Of a DNA stretch of 39,871 bases, positions 1-8,532 are shown piece by piece. Numbering within the stretch: position 1 is the first letter of the stretch; the number at the start of each line of letters is the position of its first letter. The DNA comes from Anaerolineales bacterium (lineage in GTDB: Bacteria; Chloroflexota; Anaerolineae; Anaerolineales; Anaerolineaceae). A program made the translations under genes and the position numbers. Location of the stretch: contig JAGVAB010000133.1 in NCBI GenBank assembly GCA_020060485.1, positions 1 through 39,871 of the forward strand, read 5' to 3'. The notes below the pieces were generated by a model. It worked only from the letters and a program-made list of their open reading frames with translations. It made no database searches and had not been told where the DNA came from.

Positions 1-125
1 CGAGGGGTGGGGTGAATAAACCCCGGTGATGCACAGACCGTCTTTCGTCCGGCCTTGTGCCATCAATAAAAGAAACAAATGGAAAATTAACTTTGAGAAA
101 GCCATGATTTCAGGACTTGTCAAGA

Positions 126-154
126 TTGACACAACCCACCAACTTTTGTATAAT
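126..154 (+). promoter_or_regulatory. valS: Sigma-70 type promoter of the valS leader
   Basis: A perfect TTGACA (126-131) and a perfect TATAAT (149-154) are separated by 17 nt. Transcription would begin near 161, directly ahead of the T-box leader. This is the best promoter match in the window. Confidence 0.85.
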
Positions 155-160
155 CAGGGC

Positions 161-451
161 AATCTGATACAAGCAGCCAGAAGGAGTAGGCCGCCCGCAG
201 CCTGACAGGGAAGGAGGTCCCGGATTGAGAGCCTCCCCAGGAAATGCACGGTTGAAGTCGTCTGGCAAAGCTGCCGAAGAAATCCCAACGGGAAAATAGA
301 ACGGCACGGGTAAGCCCGTTACAGCGCAGCCTGGATTAACGCCAACGCACCGTCCAGGAACGAGAGCGCCAGAACATGCAACTGGCGAAATGAGGTGGTA
401 CCGCGGAAGCCCAACGCTTTCGTCCTCAGGGACGGATGCGTTTATTTTTTT
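161..451 (+). promoter_or_regulatory. T-box riboswitch leader of valS
   Basis: The leader carries the exact T-box core TGGTACCGCG at 396-405, which pairs with the acceptor end of uncharged tRNA. Stem I is visible: GCCAGA (176-181) pairs with TCTGGC (261-266). The internal loop has AGTA at 185-188 on the 5' side and GAA at 254-256 on the 3' side, as in the specifier-loop E-motif. Two valine codons flank that GAA, GTT at 251-253 and GTC at 257-259; I cannot say which is the specifier. The variable T of TGGT would pair with an A discriminator base, as expected for tRNA-Val. Known T-boxes expose the synthetase gene when charged tRNA runs low. Confidence 0.93.
415..451 (+). terminator. Intrinsic terminator of the T-box
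   Basis: Bases 415-425 pair with 430-440 (11 positions, one T-T mismatch and one G-T wobble) around a TCAG tetraloop. A T-rich tract, TTTATTTTTTT (441-451), follows. The 5' arm lies just after the T-box core, so antiterminator and terminator are mutually exclusive. A further perfect 10-bp hairpin (434-443 with 452-461) uses the terminator's 3' arm and T tract and could compete with it. Confidence 0.85.
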
Positions 452-484
452 AAACGCATCCATTGGGGTGGATTCCGCAACCCT

Positions 485-509
485 GCACCCTTCGACAAGC
501 TCAGGGTGC
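485..509. repeat. Dispersed hairpin with TCGACAAGCTC loop
   Basis: GCACCCT (485-491) and AGGGTGC (503-509) form a 7-bp stem around the 11-nt loop TCGACAAGCTC (492-502). The same loop recurs on unrelated stems elsewhere in the window. This copy sits in the roughly 200-nt gap between the T-box terminator and the valS start. I see nothing else definable in that gap. Confidence 0.7.
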
Positions 510-656
510 GGAGGCACAAAATGCGAAATAAACGCAGGCTGAGCCTGTTATCATCCTCGTAGATGGCGAAGCCAGAGGGCACGCGAATGGAAAGTTCCCT
601 CTCAAAGACACTAGATCTGGTAATTATCTTTATCAATATAATGAATGGAGGCAGAC

Positions 657-3359
657 ATGCCCAAAACAGAACTTCCCAAGACCTATGATTTTGCCGCCAC
701 CGAGCAGCGCCTGTACCAATGGTGGGAGCAAAGCGGCTACTTCCAGCCCAGCCAGTCACCGGGCGATCCCGGCTTCAATAAGGAAATCAAGCCCTACGTC
801 ATCTCCATTCCCCCGGCCAACGTCACCGGCAAGCTGCATCTGGGGCACGCCATGTTCGTGGCCATGGAAGACCTGATGATCCGCTATCACCGCATGAAAG
901 GCATCCCCACCCTGTGGGTGCCAGGCATTGATCACGCCGGCATTGCCACCCAACTGCTGGTGGAACGCTCTCTGACGGAACAAGGCCTCTCTCGTGAAAG
1001 CATGGGGCGCGAAGCTTTTCTGGAACGCACCTGGGCCTGGAAGGAAGAATACGGCGGTCACATCACCAGCCAGATCCGCCGCATGGGCGCATCCTGCGAC
1101 TGGCGCTACGAGCGTTTCACCCTGGACGAAGGTCTCTCTGCGGCTGTGCGCGAAGCCTTTGTTCGGCTATACGAAAAAGGAATGATTTACCGCGGCCCGC
1201 GCCTCATCAACTGGTCGCCCGGCCTGCAAACCGCCGTCTCCGACCTCGAGGTGGAATACTCCGACGAATCTGGCAAGCTGTATTTCTTCAAGTACGTGCT
1301 GGCCGATGGCTCCGGCGATTTTCTGCCGGTGGCCACTACCCGTCCAGAGACCATCCTGGGCGACACCGCCGTGGCCGTTCACCCTGATGATGAGCGCTAC
1401 AAAAAATTCGTAGGCAAGATGGTGCTGGTGCCCATCCTCAACCGCCAGGTGCCGGTCATCGCCGATGAATATGTTGACATGGCGTTTGGCACAGGCGCCC
1501 TCAAGATCACGCCAGCCCACGACCCGCACGACTACGAGATCGGTGAAAAGCACGGTCTGGAGCTGATCAACATCATGACCAAGACCGCCCACATCAACGA
1601 GAACGGCGGCCCCTATGCCGGCCAGGACCGCTTCGAGTGCCGCAAGCAGATTTGGGCCGACATGCGCGCCGCAGATCTGGTCATCAAGGAACAGGACTAC
1701 CAGATGAGCGTGCCGCGCTCCCAGCGCGGCGGGGAGATCATCGAACCGATGATCTCCACCCAGTGGTTCATTACCATCAAGCCTCTGGCCGATGCCGCCC
1801 TGGAAGCTGTGCGCGATGGCCGTATCCAGATCGTGCCGGAACGTTTCACCAAGATCTATTACAACTGGCTGGAGAACATCCAGGACTGGTGTATCAGCCG
1901 CCAGTTATGGTGGGGGCACCGTATCCCGGTCTGGTACTGCGCCGACTGCGGGGCAGAAACTGTTTCGCGCCAGGACCCCACGCAATGCGCCAAATGCGGC
2001 AGCGCCAGCATTGAACAGGATCCTGACGTACTGGATACCTGGTTCTCCTCCGGCCTGTGGCCCTTCTCCACCCTGGGCTGGCCAGACGAAACCCCCGACT
2101 ACCAGTACTTCTACCCGACCAGCATGATGGAAACCGGTTACGACATCCTCTTCTTCTGGGTAGCGCGCATGATCATGTTTGGCCTGGAATTCACCGGCCA
2201 GGTGCCCTTCAACACCGTCTATCTGCATGGCCTGATTCGCGACGAACACGGCCAGAAGATGAGCAAGACCAAAGGCAATGTGATCGACCCCCTGGAAGTG
2301 ATGGACGAGATGGGCACAGACGCCTTGCGCTTTACCCTGCTGGTGGGTTCCACCCCTGGCAACGATATGAACCTGTCGGTCAAAAAAGTGGAAGGCAACC
2401 GCAACTTCACCAACAAGATCTGGAACGCCGGCCGCTTCATTATTGGCTCGCTGCAAAAAGCTCCCGCCGCACCCCAGGCCGAAGCGCAGTGGACCCTGGC
2501 CGACTCATGGATCGAGGCGCGCATGCAGCGCCTGATCCGGGATGTGGAACGCCTGTTCCAGACCTATCAATATGGCGAGGCTGGCCGTCAGATCTACGAA
2601 TTCTTCTGGAGTGAATTTGCCGACTGGTATCTGGAAATTTCCAAGCTGCAAATCGCCGAGGGCGGCGACCGGGCCTTCTACACTGCCCAAACCCTGGTGC
2701 GCGTGCTGGATAACTGCCTGCGCTTGCTGCACCCCCTGACGCCCTTTGTGACCGAAGAATTATGGGGCCATCTCAAACAGGCCGCACAGGAACACTCCCC
2801 TCATCTCGGCCCGCAAAGCGGATGGGAAGAGGCTTTGATCATGGCCCGCTGGCCGGAAGCCCGCCCCGAAGCCGCCTGGGAAGCGGAAAAGATCGCCGAC
2901 TTCAACCTGTTCATGGATGTGGTGCGCGCCATCCGTAACCAGCGCGCCGAGAAAGCCATCCAGCCCAGCCTGCACCTGCCAGCCACCATCATCGCCGGCG
3001 GCAGCTGTGCCATGCTGCAAACCCAGACCGAAGCCATTGCCTTGCTGGCTCACCTGGACAGGCAGCAATTGACCATCACCGAATCGATGGACGAGAAACC
3101 GCAAGGCCAGCTCTCACTGGTGGTCAATGGGGTGGAGGTCTTCCTGCCCCTGGCAGACTTTGTGGACAACAGCGCAGAAAAAGCCCGCCTGGAAAAAGAA
3201 TTGCAGGAAACCCAAAGCCAGATCGAACGCCTGGAGACCCTGCTCAACAGTCCCTTTGCCCAAAAAGCGCCGCCCCAGGTGGTGGACAAGGAACGCCAGA
3301 AGCTGGCCACCTTCCAGGAAACTGCTGCCAAGCTGCAAGAACAGCTCAACATGCTTTGA
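657..3359 (+). CDS. valS: Valine--tRNA ligase
   Basis: This class I aminoacyl-tRNA synthetase charges tRNA-Val with valine in the cytoplasm. It is 900 aa, normal for bacterial ValS. The ATP-site signatures are HLGH at residues 61-64 and KMSKT starting at K534. The CP1 editing domain shows TTRPET, and a two-CxxC zinc-type insertion (CADC...CAKC) lies in the catalytic half. The C-terminal 60 residues form the Leu/Glu/Lys-rich coiled-coil arm typical of ValS. I chose the ATG at 657, not the in-frame ATG at 645, because GGAGG (647-651) lies 5 nt before it and the protein then begins MPKTELPK. Expression is expected to follow the T-box leader upstream. Confidence 0.98.
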   Translation: MPKTELPKTYDFAATEQRLYQWWEQSGYFQPSQSPGDPGFNKEIKPYVISIPPANVTGKLHLGHAMFVAMEDLMIRYHRMKGIPTLWVPGIDHAGIATQLLVERSLTEQGLSRESMGREAFLERTWAWKEEYGGHITSQIRRMGASCDWRYERFTLDEGLSAAVREAFVRLYEKGMIYRGPRLINWSPGLQTAVSDLEVEYSDESGKLYFFKYVLADGSGDFLPVATTRPETILGDTAVAVHPDDERYKKFVGKMVLVPILNRQVPVIADEYVDMAFGTGALKITPAHDPHDYEIGEKHGLELINIMTKTAHINENGGPYAGQDRFECRKQIWADMRAADLVIKEQDYQMSVPRSQRGGEIIEPMISTQWFITIKPLADAALEAVRDGRIQIVPERFTKIYYNWLENIQDWCISRQLWWGHRIPVWYCADCGAETVSRQDPTQCAKCGSASIEQDPDVLDTWFSSGLWPFSTLGWPDETPDYQYFYPTSMMETGYDILFFWVARMIMFGLEFTGQVPFNTVYLHGLIRDEHGQKMSKTKGNVIDPLEVMDEMGTDALRFTLLVGSTPGNDMNLSVKKVEGNRNFTNKIWNAGRFIIGSLQKAPAAPQAEAQWTLADSWIEARMQRLIRDVERLFQTYQYGEAGRQIYEFFWSEFADWYLEISKLQIAEGGDRAFYTAQTLVRVLDNCLRLLHPLTPFVTEELWGHLKQAAQEHSPHLGPQSGWEEALIMARWPEARPEAAWEAEKIADFNLFMDVVRAIRNQRAEKAIQPSLHLPATIIAGGSCAMLQTQTEAIALLAHLDRQQLTITESMDEKPQGQLSLVVNGVEVFLPLADFVDNSAEKARLEKELQETQSQIERLETLLNSPFAQKAPPQVVDKERQKLATFQETAAKLQEQLNML

Positions 3360-3399
3360 TCATTTCGGGTCTCTGGGATTTGACGTGAAAGAAGAGTTT

Positions 3400-3442
3400 G
3401 ATGGCAGTGTTTTTGGCATTTTGCGCCAAAAACACTGCCATC
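3400..3442. repeat. Perfect 18-bp inverted repeat after valS
   Basis: Bases 3400-3417 pair perfectly with 3425-3442 around a 7-nt loop. It starts 40 nt after the valS stop. There is no T tract on the + strand side, so it is not a classical intrinsic terminator. It may stabilise the mRNA 3' end or be a mobile palindrome. Confidence 0.7.
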
Positions 3443-3500
3443 TCTGGTTCTATAAGATATATCGGTCAAGTCATAAAGCCGGAAGTCATACCACTGCCAA

Positions 3501-3862
3501 GCCTATCGGTGGCCGAGCTTGTCGAGGCCATGTCCGTCAAGGCCGGAGCCGAAACAATCCCCTGTTCCCCTCGACCTGCTCGGGGAACGCGCAAGCCGCA
3601 TACCGAGCTTGTCGGTAGCCGAGCCTGTCGGTGGCCGAGCTTGTCGAGGCCATGCCTGTCGAGGCCGGTGCCGAAGCAATCCCCTGTTCCCCTCGACCTG
3701 CTTGGGGAACGCACAATCCGCATACCGAGCCTGTCGGTGGCCGAGCTTGTCGAGGCCATGCCTGTCGAGGCCATGCCTGTCAAGGCCGGTGCCGACGTAT
3801 CCCCTGTTCCCCTCGACCTGCTCGGGGAACGCACAAACCGCAGGCCGAGCTTGTCGAGGCCC
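3501..3862. repeat. Tandem array, about 121-bp unit, three copies
   Basis: The segment CCTGTTCCCCTCGACCTGC starts at 3561, 3683 and 3803, a period of 122 and 120 bp. Each unit also holds GGCCGAGCTTGTCGAGGCC, which is an inverted copy of the TCGACAAGCTC-loop hairpin, and a second palindrome, GTTCCCC-11 nt-GGGGAAC. The third unit has an extra 15-bp duplication (CGAGGCCATGCCTGT twice). Several reading frames stay open only because the repeat lacks stops; none has gene-like character. The array fills most of the gene-free stretch 3360-3919. Confidence 0.85.
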
Positions 3863-3919
3863 GGGTGTTCTCAGAACATAGGTAAACAAGAAAACATAAA
3901 GCCGGGGTACAACGACAAC

Positions 3920-5644
3920 TTAATCCTCACGGCAATCCGGTCTGCCTTGTTGCCGCTGCTGTTCCCGCTCAAAGATACGCCGTAAAACCGCGAGCGAAGT
4001 GGCATAGGTTGAATCCATGCCGTAATAGGACAACGTGCCCGCCCCCAGATTCTCACCCTTGCTCATCGGCGTATCCGAGGCATAATGCACCAAGCCAATA
4101 TCAAAAGGCACCCGATGCAGACTGACGATCTCATTGACCGGGTGACGCTTGGGGCGATACATCTCATAGATGGCCGAAAGATACGGGCCACCTTCCATCT
4201 CAATATCGGTGTAGCTCTCGCGGTAGATCACATCCATCACACGCTTGTTCTGCAGAAAAGTGCCCAGAACGGTGACTGCTTTCTGATTGTCCAGCACAGT
4301 GCCATACACCAGATACGGGCTGACCTCGGCCGCCGAGAAAGCATTGCGGAACATGTAGGTATTGTGGGAATGCTCATCCTGCACCACCGTGGGAATCATT
4401 ACATCCCCGCGTTTACCGTTCAGCGAAGCAGCCTTGCCCATGATGTATACACCCTCCACCGAACCCACCTGCTCGGCCACCTTGGAGAGAATGTTGTAAG
4501 CCGACATGCCCAGCGGATAATCGATGTTCAGGATCAGAGCATCCGTATCTGCCAGAAAAGACCAATCCTTTTGCTTGAGGCGAAAGTCCATCATCTGCGG
4601 ATTGATCTGCGACATTTCGATCACCTGCGCTTCCACATCGAAGGAATGGTGGCTGGCAATACGGGTTATGCCATGCTGACGCTCATAATCCAATTGGGCA
4701 TCCCACAGGTGACGCCCGGCAGCGGTCTGCTGGTATTTTTTCAACACATAATACAGAAAGTTGCCCCGGTTGGAAGGGATATTGCGCGCCTGGATGTCCT
4801 GCCATTCCTGCAGCAGTTCGGCAGTATCGGCCTTTTCCAGGTAGGCGATCAATTCCGCTTCATGCTGGAAGGCAAAGCCGGTCACCAGGTTGATCATGCT
4901 GTGGGTATTGCTGGAGACAAAATACACCGGCCGGCTGGCAATGGCCGGATAAGCCTCCTGAATATTGTCCCACCAGGTACGGGTCGCGCGCCGGTATTCA
5001 CTGAGTGAACCGTTCAACTGCCGCATGCGGATATTGCACTCCCGACTGGCGATGTGCTGCAAATACGCTGTAAAATCAGCCCCCAAAACTACCCGCAGCC
5101 GCTCAAGATCTTCGACAGACATTTTCAGCCGTTCGGCCAGTTCTGCAAAAGCTGCTGCGTCGCCGGCCGCCCGCTCGATAATCTCTTTGGGGCAGGTGGC
5201 AAGCTGGCGATTCATCTTGTTCCATTCGATCTGGTAAGCTGTCAGGGCAGGCACCACATCATCAATGTCCGAGCGGCTGGCGATATAACAGGCCAGGGTG
5301 TTGCGGCCGTCAAAATACACCCGCCGCCGCCGGGCACGCGCCGATGCCGGCTGCCAGCTTTCCACATCGCCAAACCCATGCCGCGCATAGACGGCCGGAC
5401 TTTGCCCCAATACCACCAATTTCACCTGGGGCATCATCGATGGCAGGCGCAGCAGGCTGTATATGAAAGCTGAAACATCCGGCCTGTCACTGCTGGCATC
5501 CGGATGCAAAGACGAACTCATCCGGCTGTGCACTTCTTCCAAAGTACGCAGCTGCACATCCGCCGTAGAGCGCAGCAAGGAATACAGGGTCTGCAAATAA
5601 AGATCAATCTCTTCCGAGATCGTGCTGGGTACCTTTCGTTCCAT
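3920..5644 (-). CDS. Uncharacterised protein, DUF6909-like, nucleosidase-like C-terminus
   Basis: The product is 574 aa with no signal peptide or membrane segment, so probably cytoplasmic. I recognise it only loosely, as resembling the family I recall as DUF6909. The N-terminal 250 residues are helical and arginine-rich. The C-terminal third has features of the purine nucleoside phosphorylase/nucleosidase fold: a glycine-rich GKAASLNGKRGD stretch near residue 405 and TDIEMEGG near 478, reminiscent of the DMEG motif that contacts ribose. No catalytic assignment is safe. The ATG at 5644 is preferred over an in-frame ATG at 5668 because GAGGAG lies just ahead of it. A promoter is visible upstream. 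Confidence 0.8.
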   Translation of the reverse strand: MERKVPSTISEEIDLYLQTLYSLLRSTADVQLRTLEEVHSRMSSSLHPDASSDRPDVSAFIYSLLRLPSMMPQVKLVVLGQSPAVYARHGFGDVESWQPASARARRRRVYFDGRNTLACYIASRSDIDDVVPALTAYQIEWNKMNRQLATCPKEIIERAAGDAAAFAELAERLKMSVEDLERLRVVLGADFTAYLQHIASRECNIRMRQLNGSLSEYRRATRTWWDNIQEAYPAIASRPVYFVSSNTHSMINLVTGFAFQHEAELIAYLEKADTAELLQEWQDIQARNIPSNRGNFLYYVLKKYQQTAAGRHLWDAQLDYERQHGITRIASHHSFDVEAQVIEMSQINPQMMDFRLKQKDWSFLADTDALILNIDYPLGMSAYNILSKVAEQVGSVEGVYIMGKAASLNGKRGDVMIPTVVQDEHSHNTYMFRNAFSAAEVSPYLVYGTVLDNQKAVTVLGTFLQNKRVMDVIYRESYTDIEMEGGPYLSAIYEMYRPKRHPVNEIVSLHRVPFDIGLVHYASDTPMSKGENLGAGTLSYYGMDSTYATSLAVLRRIFEREQQRQQGRPDCRED

Positions 5645-5716
5645 GTTCTCCTCTTGAACCGGCCGCAATCCATCGTGGAATCTTGCAAGCCAAAACCTTT
5701 TCTACATTCTATCAGG

Positions 5717-5744
5717 ATTATAATTCGATGTGTTTGATTTTCAA
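5717..5744 (-). promoter_or_regulatory. Promoter for the 574-aa DUF6909-like gene
   Basis: Read on the minus strand, TTGAAA (5739-5744) and TATAAT (5717-5722) are 16 nt apart. The -10 lies about 70 nt upstream of the ATG at 5644. The divergent EamA gene shares this intergenic space. Confidence 0.6.
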
Positions 5745-5808
5745 CAACGCGCCCGCAAAACCGGCAGCAGAACCATCCGCTGAACGCTAGCTGGCGCAAA
5801 GGATGCAG

Positions 5809-6723
5809 ATGAACAAATATTTTCGGTATTTTTTACTGGTGCTTTATTTCATTGGCACTGCCGCACGGGATGTGATTGCCAGGCTCATCCTGGATTATCT
5901 CGGCCCTCTGAGCACATCGGCCATGATGGCGCTGTTGGCAACGGTCACCTGCCTGCTGATTGATCAGGCGCAAATTCGGCTCATCAAGGATCACCCCCGC
6001 AACCACTGGAACCGTTCCCGCGTGGTGCGGCTCTTCAGTCTGTCGGTCAGCACCGCTCTGGCAGTTTACCTGGGCAATGTAGCCATCGATAAGGTGGGAC
6101 CGGTAACCTACAAGATTCTGGAAGTAACCACCTTCCCCTCCTGGGTGGCTTTCCTCATGTTCATTTTCCTCCACCATGCCGCCCCCAAAAAAGATCTGAT
6201 CGCCACCGGCATCGCCCTGCTGGGCTTCCTGATCTTTTACGCCGACCGCTTCGATCAATTTCAGGTGCAATGGCTGGGCATCGCTGCCGCCCTTGCTTCG
6301 GCCCTGGCTTATGCCGTCTCGTTGATCCTGGCCAAGGGATTGCTGGCAGACAACCTGCGCCCGGCAAGCCTGATCGCTGGCCGCTTCCTTCTGCTGGGCT
6401 TGCTGGCCGTAACCGTATCGCCAGTGGAGCTTTTCCAACTCCCGTCGAATATTCTGTGGTATCTGCTGGGTCTGGGCGTCATCGCCTACGGCGTGCTGTT
6501 CACCTTCATGTTCTATTTGATCCGCGAAGTCCCGGCCACCACCATGGCAGTCTTCATCGCCGGAGCACCCATTTTTACGGCTGTGATGGCCTGGCTGATG
6601 GTGCCCGGTACCAGCTATTCTCTGATCGAGCTGGGAGGTCTGGTGGTGATCGTGGCAGGCATGCTGGTGGCGGTGATCATCGAAGGAAACAGCCCTGCAC
6701 CTTCTCCCCAGGCAGCGGATTAA
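5809..6723 (+). CDS. EamA/DMT-family transporter
   Basis: The protein is 304 aa with about ten hydrophobic helices in two homologous halves, the layout of EamA drug/metabolite transporters. The second half shows the conserved AxAYAxxxxLxKxL-type stretch (SALAYAVSLILAKGLL) and a late glycine-rich helix (ELGGLVVIVAGMLV). Family members export amino acids or other small metabolites across the inner membrane; the substrate cannot be read here. I chose the ATG at 5809 because AAAGGA lies 5-6 nt ahead, whereas the ATG at 5803 would overlap that site. It converges on azlD, with only 5 nt between stops. Confidence 0.88.
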   Translation: MNKYFRYFLLVLYFIGTAARDVIARLILDYLGPLSTSAMMALLATVTCLLIDQAQIRLIKDHPRNHWNRSRVVRLFSLSVSTALAVYLGNVAIDKVGPVTYKILEVTTFPSWVAFLMFIFLHHAAPKKDLIATGIALLGFLIFYADRFDQFQVQWLGIAAALASALAYAVSLILAKGLLADNLRPASLIAGRFLLLGLLAVTVSPVELFQLPSNILWYLLGLGVIAYGVLFTFMFYLIREVPATTMAVFIAGAPIFTAVMAWLMVPGTSYSLIELGGLVVIVAGMLVAVIIEGNSPAPSPQAAD

Positions 6724-6728
6724 GCCGC

Positions 6729-7061
6729 TTACAACCCCCAGATCAGTCTGGCCAGGGCCACCAGAACCATGCCCGTCAGCACTGCGCCAAACAGGCTGCG
6801 CGTTTTCCAGGCCACAAACAGGGTCGGCAAGGCTGCCCAAAAATAGAGATTGTCCCGCCCCAGGTTTAACACCCCTTCCGGGGCCAGCACCGAAGGCAGC
6901 AGCATGGCTGCCAGCACAGCCGGCGGCACGTAACGCAGCCAGGCGACCACCACCGGCGGCAGGCTGCGCGAAGCCAGAAACCACACTGGCGCCACCCGCG
7001 GCAGGTAAGTTACCAAAGCCATGCCGGCTATGGTCAGGTAGATCATCTCTGATGATTGCAT
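6729..7061 (-). CDS. azlD: AzlD-family branched-chain amino acid transport subunit
   Basis: The 110-aa product has four hydrophobic helices, the size and pattern of AzlD. The conserved TYLPRVAPVWFLASR stretch lies in the N-terminal third. AzlD works with AzlC as an inner-membrane exporter of branched-chain or related amino acids. The start at 7061 lies inside the end of azlC, a 19-nt overlap typical of this pair, so translation is probably coupled. A longer in-frame start at 7118 would add 19 non-hydrophobic residues and is less likely. Confidence 0.9.
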   Translation of the reverse strand: MQSSEMIYLTIAGMALVTYLPRVAPVWFLASRSLPPVVVAWLRYVPPAVLAAMLLPSVLAPEGVLNLGRDNLYFWAALPTLFVAWKTRSLFGAVLTGMVLVALARLIWGL

Positions 7062-7750
7062 TGTTCCACCACCACGCCAATTGTGGCTGCCAGCACCGTT
7101 GCCAGGATCACATGCCATTGGTCCAGCCCGGCAAACTTGAGCCCCAAAGACAGAACACCCGCCGCCAAAGCTACCGCCACCTGCACCCGGTTGGTCAACT
7201 GTACCACCAGCAGGGCAATAAACATGGCCGCCAGGGCATAATCCAGGCCATAGGGACGCACATCCTTGATCAACTGCCCCATGCTCACCCCCAGCCAGGA
7301 GCCAGCCACCCAGGCCAATTGCGAAACCAGATTGCTTGCAAACACCGCCGGCTTGACAGGCGGCTGGCTGGTAAAACTGGCCGAATGCAAGGCAAAGGTC
7401 TCGTCAGTCAACTCATAGGCAAAAGCCGCCAGTTCCCGCTTGCGCCAGCCTTTGAGGTGGGGAGAAACCGCAGCCGCCATCAGCATGTGCCGCAGATTGA
7501 CAATGAAGGTCGTGATCACGATCGAAAGCGGGGCAGCTCCGCCCGCGATCAGGCCTACCGCGATCAATTGCGAAGACCCGGCAAAAACAAATACCGACAT
7601 GGCCAGCGCATGCCACACCGAAAGTCCGGCTTTCTGGGCCAGCACACCAAACGCAAACCCGATCGGGATGTAACCCATCACGATGGGCAAGGCCTGTGCG
7701 ACGCCGCGCAGCCACTGAGGTTGATTGACGGTTTTGGTTGTTTCCATCAT
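7043..7750 (-). CDS. azlC: AzlC-family branched-chain amino acid permease
   Basis: The 235-aa membrane protein has the AzlC signature LPIVMGYIPIGFAFGVLA in its first 40 residues, followed by FVFAGSSQLIAVGLI, NLRHMLMAAA and AFALTDETFAL-like stretches (here AFAYELTDETFAL). These place it firmly in the AzlC family. It is the large subunit of the AzlCD exporter and overlaps azlD downstream. An AGGA ribosome-binding site lies about 10 nt ahead of two adjacent ATG codons (7750 and 7747). The next gene downstream on the other strand is also an exporter. Confidence 0.94.
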   Translation of the reverse strand: MMETTKTVNQPQWLRGVAQALPIVMGYIPIGFAFGVLAQKAGLSVWHALAMSVFVFAGSSQLIAVGLIAGGAAPLSIVITTFIVNLRHMLMAAAVSPHLKGWRKRELAAFAYELTDETFALHSASFTSQPPVKPAVFASNLVSQLAWVAGSWLGVSMGQLIKDVRPYGLDYALAAMFIALLVVQLTNRVQVAVALAAGVLSLGLKFAGLDQWHVILATVLAATIGVVVEQCNHQR

Positions 7751-7780
7751 TTACTGAATTCCTGAGGGGCAATCATACCA

Positions 7781-7809
7781 GAAAAAACGGGAAGCTATCC
7801 GCTTCCCGT
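7781..7809 (-). terminator. Intrinsic terminator of the PilZ gene
   Basis: On the minus strand a 9-bp stem (7787-7795 with 7801-7809) with a 5-nt loop is followed by a run of T (the A run 7782-7787 on the + strand). It lies 34 nt beyond the PilZ stop codon and separates that gene from azlC. Confidence 0.8.
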
Positions 7810-7842
7810 AACAAATGTGATCTTCATTCTGGTACTAATCGC

Positions 7843-8532
7843 TTATTGACCAGCCGCCTGCTCCATGTAGGTTTGCAGATATTTGTCTTGCAGCTCCTGG
7901 AGGATCTCCATCCGCCGGCGGCTAACGTACTGCCAGATGGGGCGAATGGTGGTGGTCTGTTCATCAAAGATCAACGAAAAATACTGCATCTCGCCTTCCT
8001 GGCTCAAGGCCTGCACCCGGCCCTGGGCAGTAATGGTCGCATCCGGCAAAACAAGGGTCACCGATGCGGTCTGACCTCTTTGCAGTTTCAGCGTACTCTT
8101 CGACAGATCAAGCTGCAACCCGGCGCCCTGAATGGACAGGTTGATGAGCATCACTTCAGCCTCAACCCCGCCGGTTCGCAATTCTGCCACCAGCGGCTCT
8201 TTGGGAATCACCCTGGTGATCATGCGATGACCGAGCTGCGACCCGCCATAGCGCAAGTTATGCAGTTTCACCGTTCCAGAAACCACATCAAATTCCAGCA
8301 CGTCCGCCTCCAGCAGTTCCAAGGGTTCGGGAGCCAAAATGTAAGCTTTCTTCTCCCAGGCCAGGCAGACCGAATCCGGCGGTTGGGCAATCAGGGTTAC
8401 CTGATCCTCGCCCACTTCAGTAATCATGCCGCGGTACGTCAGCGGAAGCGATTGATAAAAGCTCATCAATTCCACTTCGTGTTGGGATTCCATTAAATTC
8501 AACAATCCGGATTGGATCTTCTCGTTACCCAT
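7843..8532 (-). CDS. PilZ-domain c-di-GMP-binding protein
   Basis: The 229-aa protein has an N-terminal YcgR-N-like beta domain (about residues 1-95) and a C-terminal PilZ domain. The two c-di-GMP contacts are visible: R103-M-I-T-R107 (RxxxR) and N131-L-S-I-Q-G136 ((D/N)xSxxG). No membrane segment or signal peptide is present. Proteins of this build bind c-di-GMP and adjust motility, secretion or envelope functions. No flagellar or pilus genes are nearby. A c-di-GMP-degrading HD-GYP candidate lies at 31515-32597. The gene ends at a clear intrinsic terminator. Confidence 0.9.
   Translation of the reverse strand: MGNEKIQSGLLNLMESQHEVELMSFYQSLPLTYRGMITEVGEDQVTLIAQPPDSVCLAWEKKAYILAPEPLELLEADVLEFDVVSGTVKLHNLRYGGSQLGHRMITRVIPKEPLVAELRTGGVEAEVMLINLSIQGAGLQLDLSKSTLKLQRGQTASVTLVLPDATITAQGRVQALSQEGEMQYFSLIFDEQTTTIRPIWQYVSRRRMEILQELQDKYLQTYMEQAAGQ

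Noticed and set aside
1..110. End of an upstream gene at the window edge
   Set aside because: No frame with coding character reaches in from the left. Only a short GGGGT...ACCCC palindrome is seen, without a T tract.
110..517. Open minus-strand frame across the valS leader
   Set aside because: It lies entirely in the T-box leader and terminator, whose RNA structure explains the sequence. It has no ribosome-binding site or recognisable protein character.
3501..3862. CRISPR array
   Set aside because: The period is about 121 bp, there are no unique spacers between constant repeats, and no cas gene is in the window.
3398..3985. Long open frames on both strands through the tandem array
   Set aside because: They are open only because the 121-bp unit lacks stops in several frames at once. 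The products are repetitive Arg/Pro/Ser-rich text with no start signals.
5833..7080. 415-aa minus-strand frame opposite EamA and azlD
   Set aside because: It is antisense to two clearly recognisable genes, with low-complexity Gly/Gln/His composition typical of shadow frames in GC-rich DNA.
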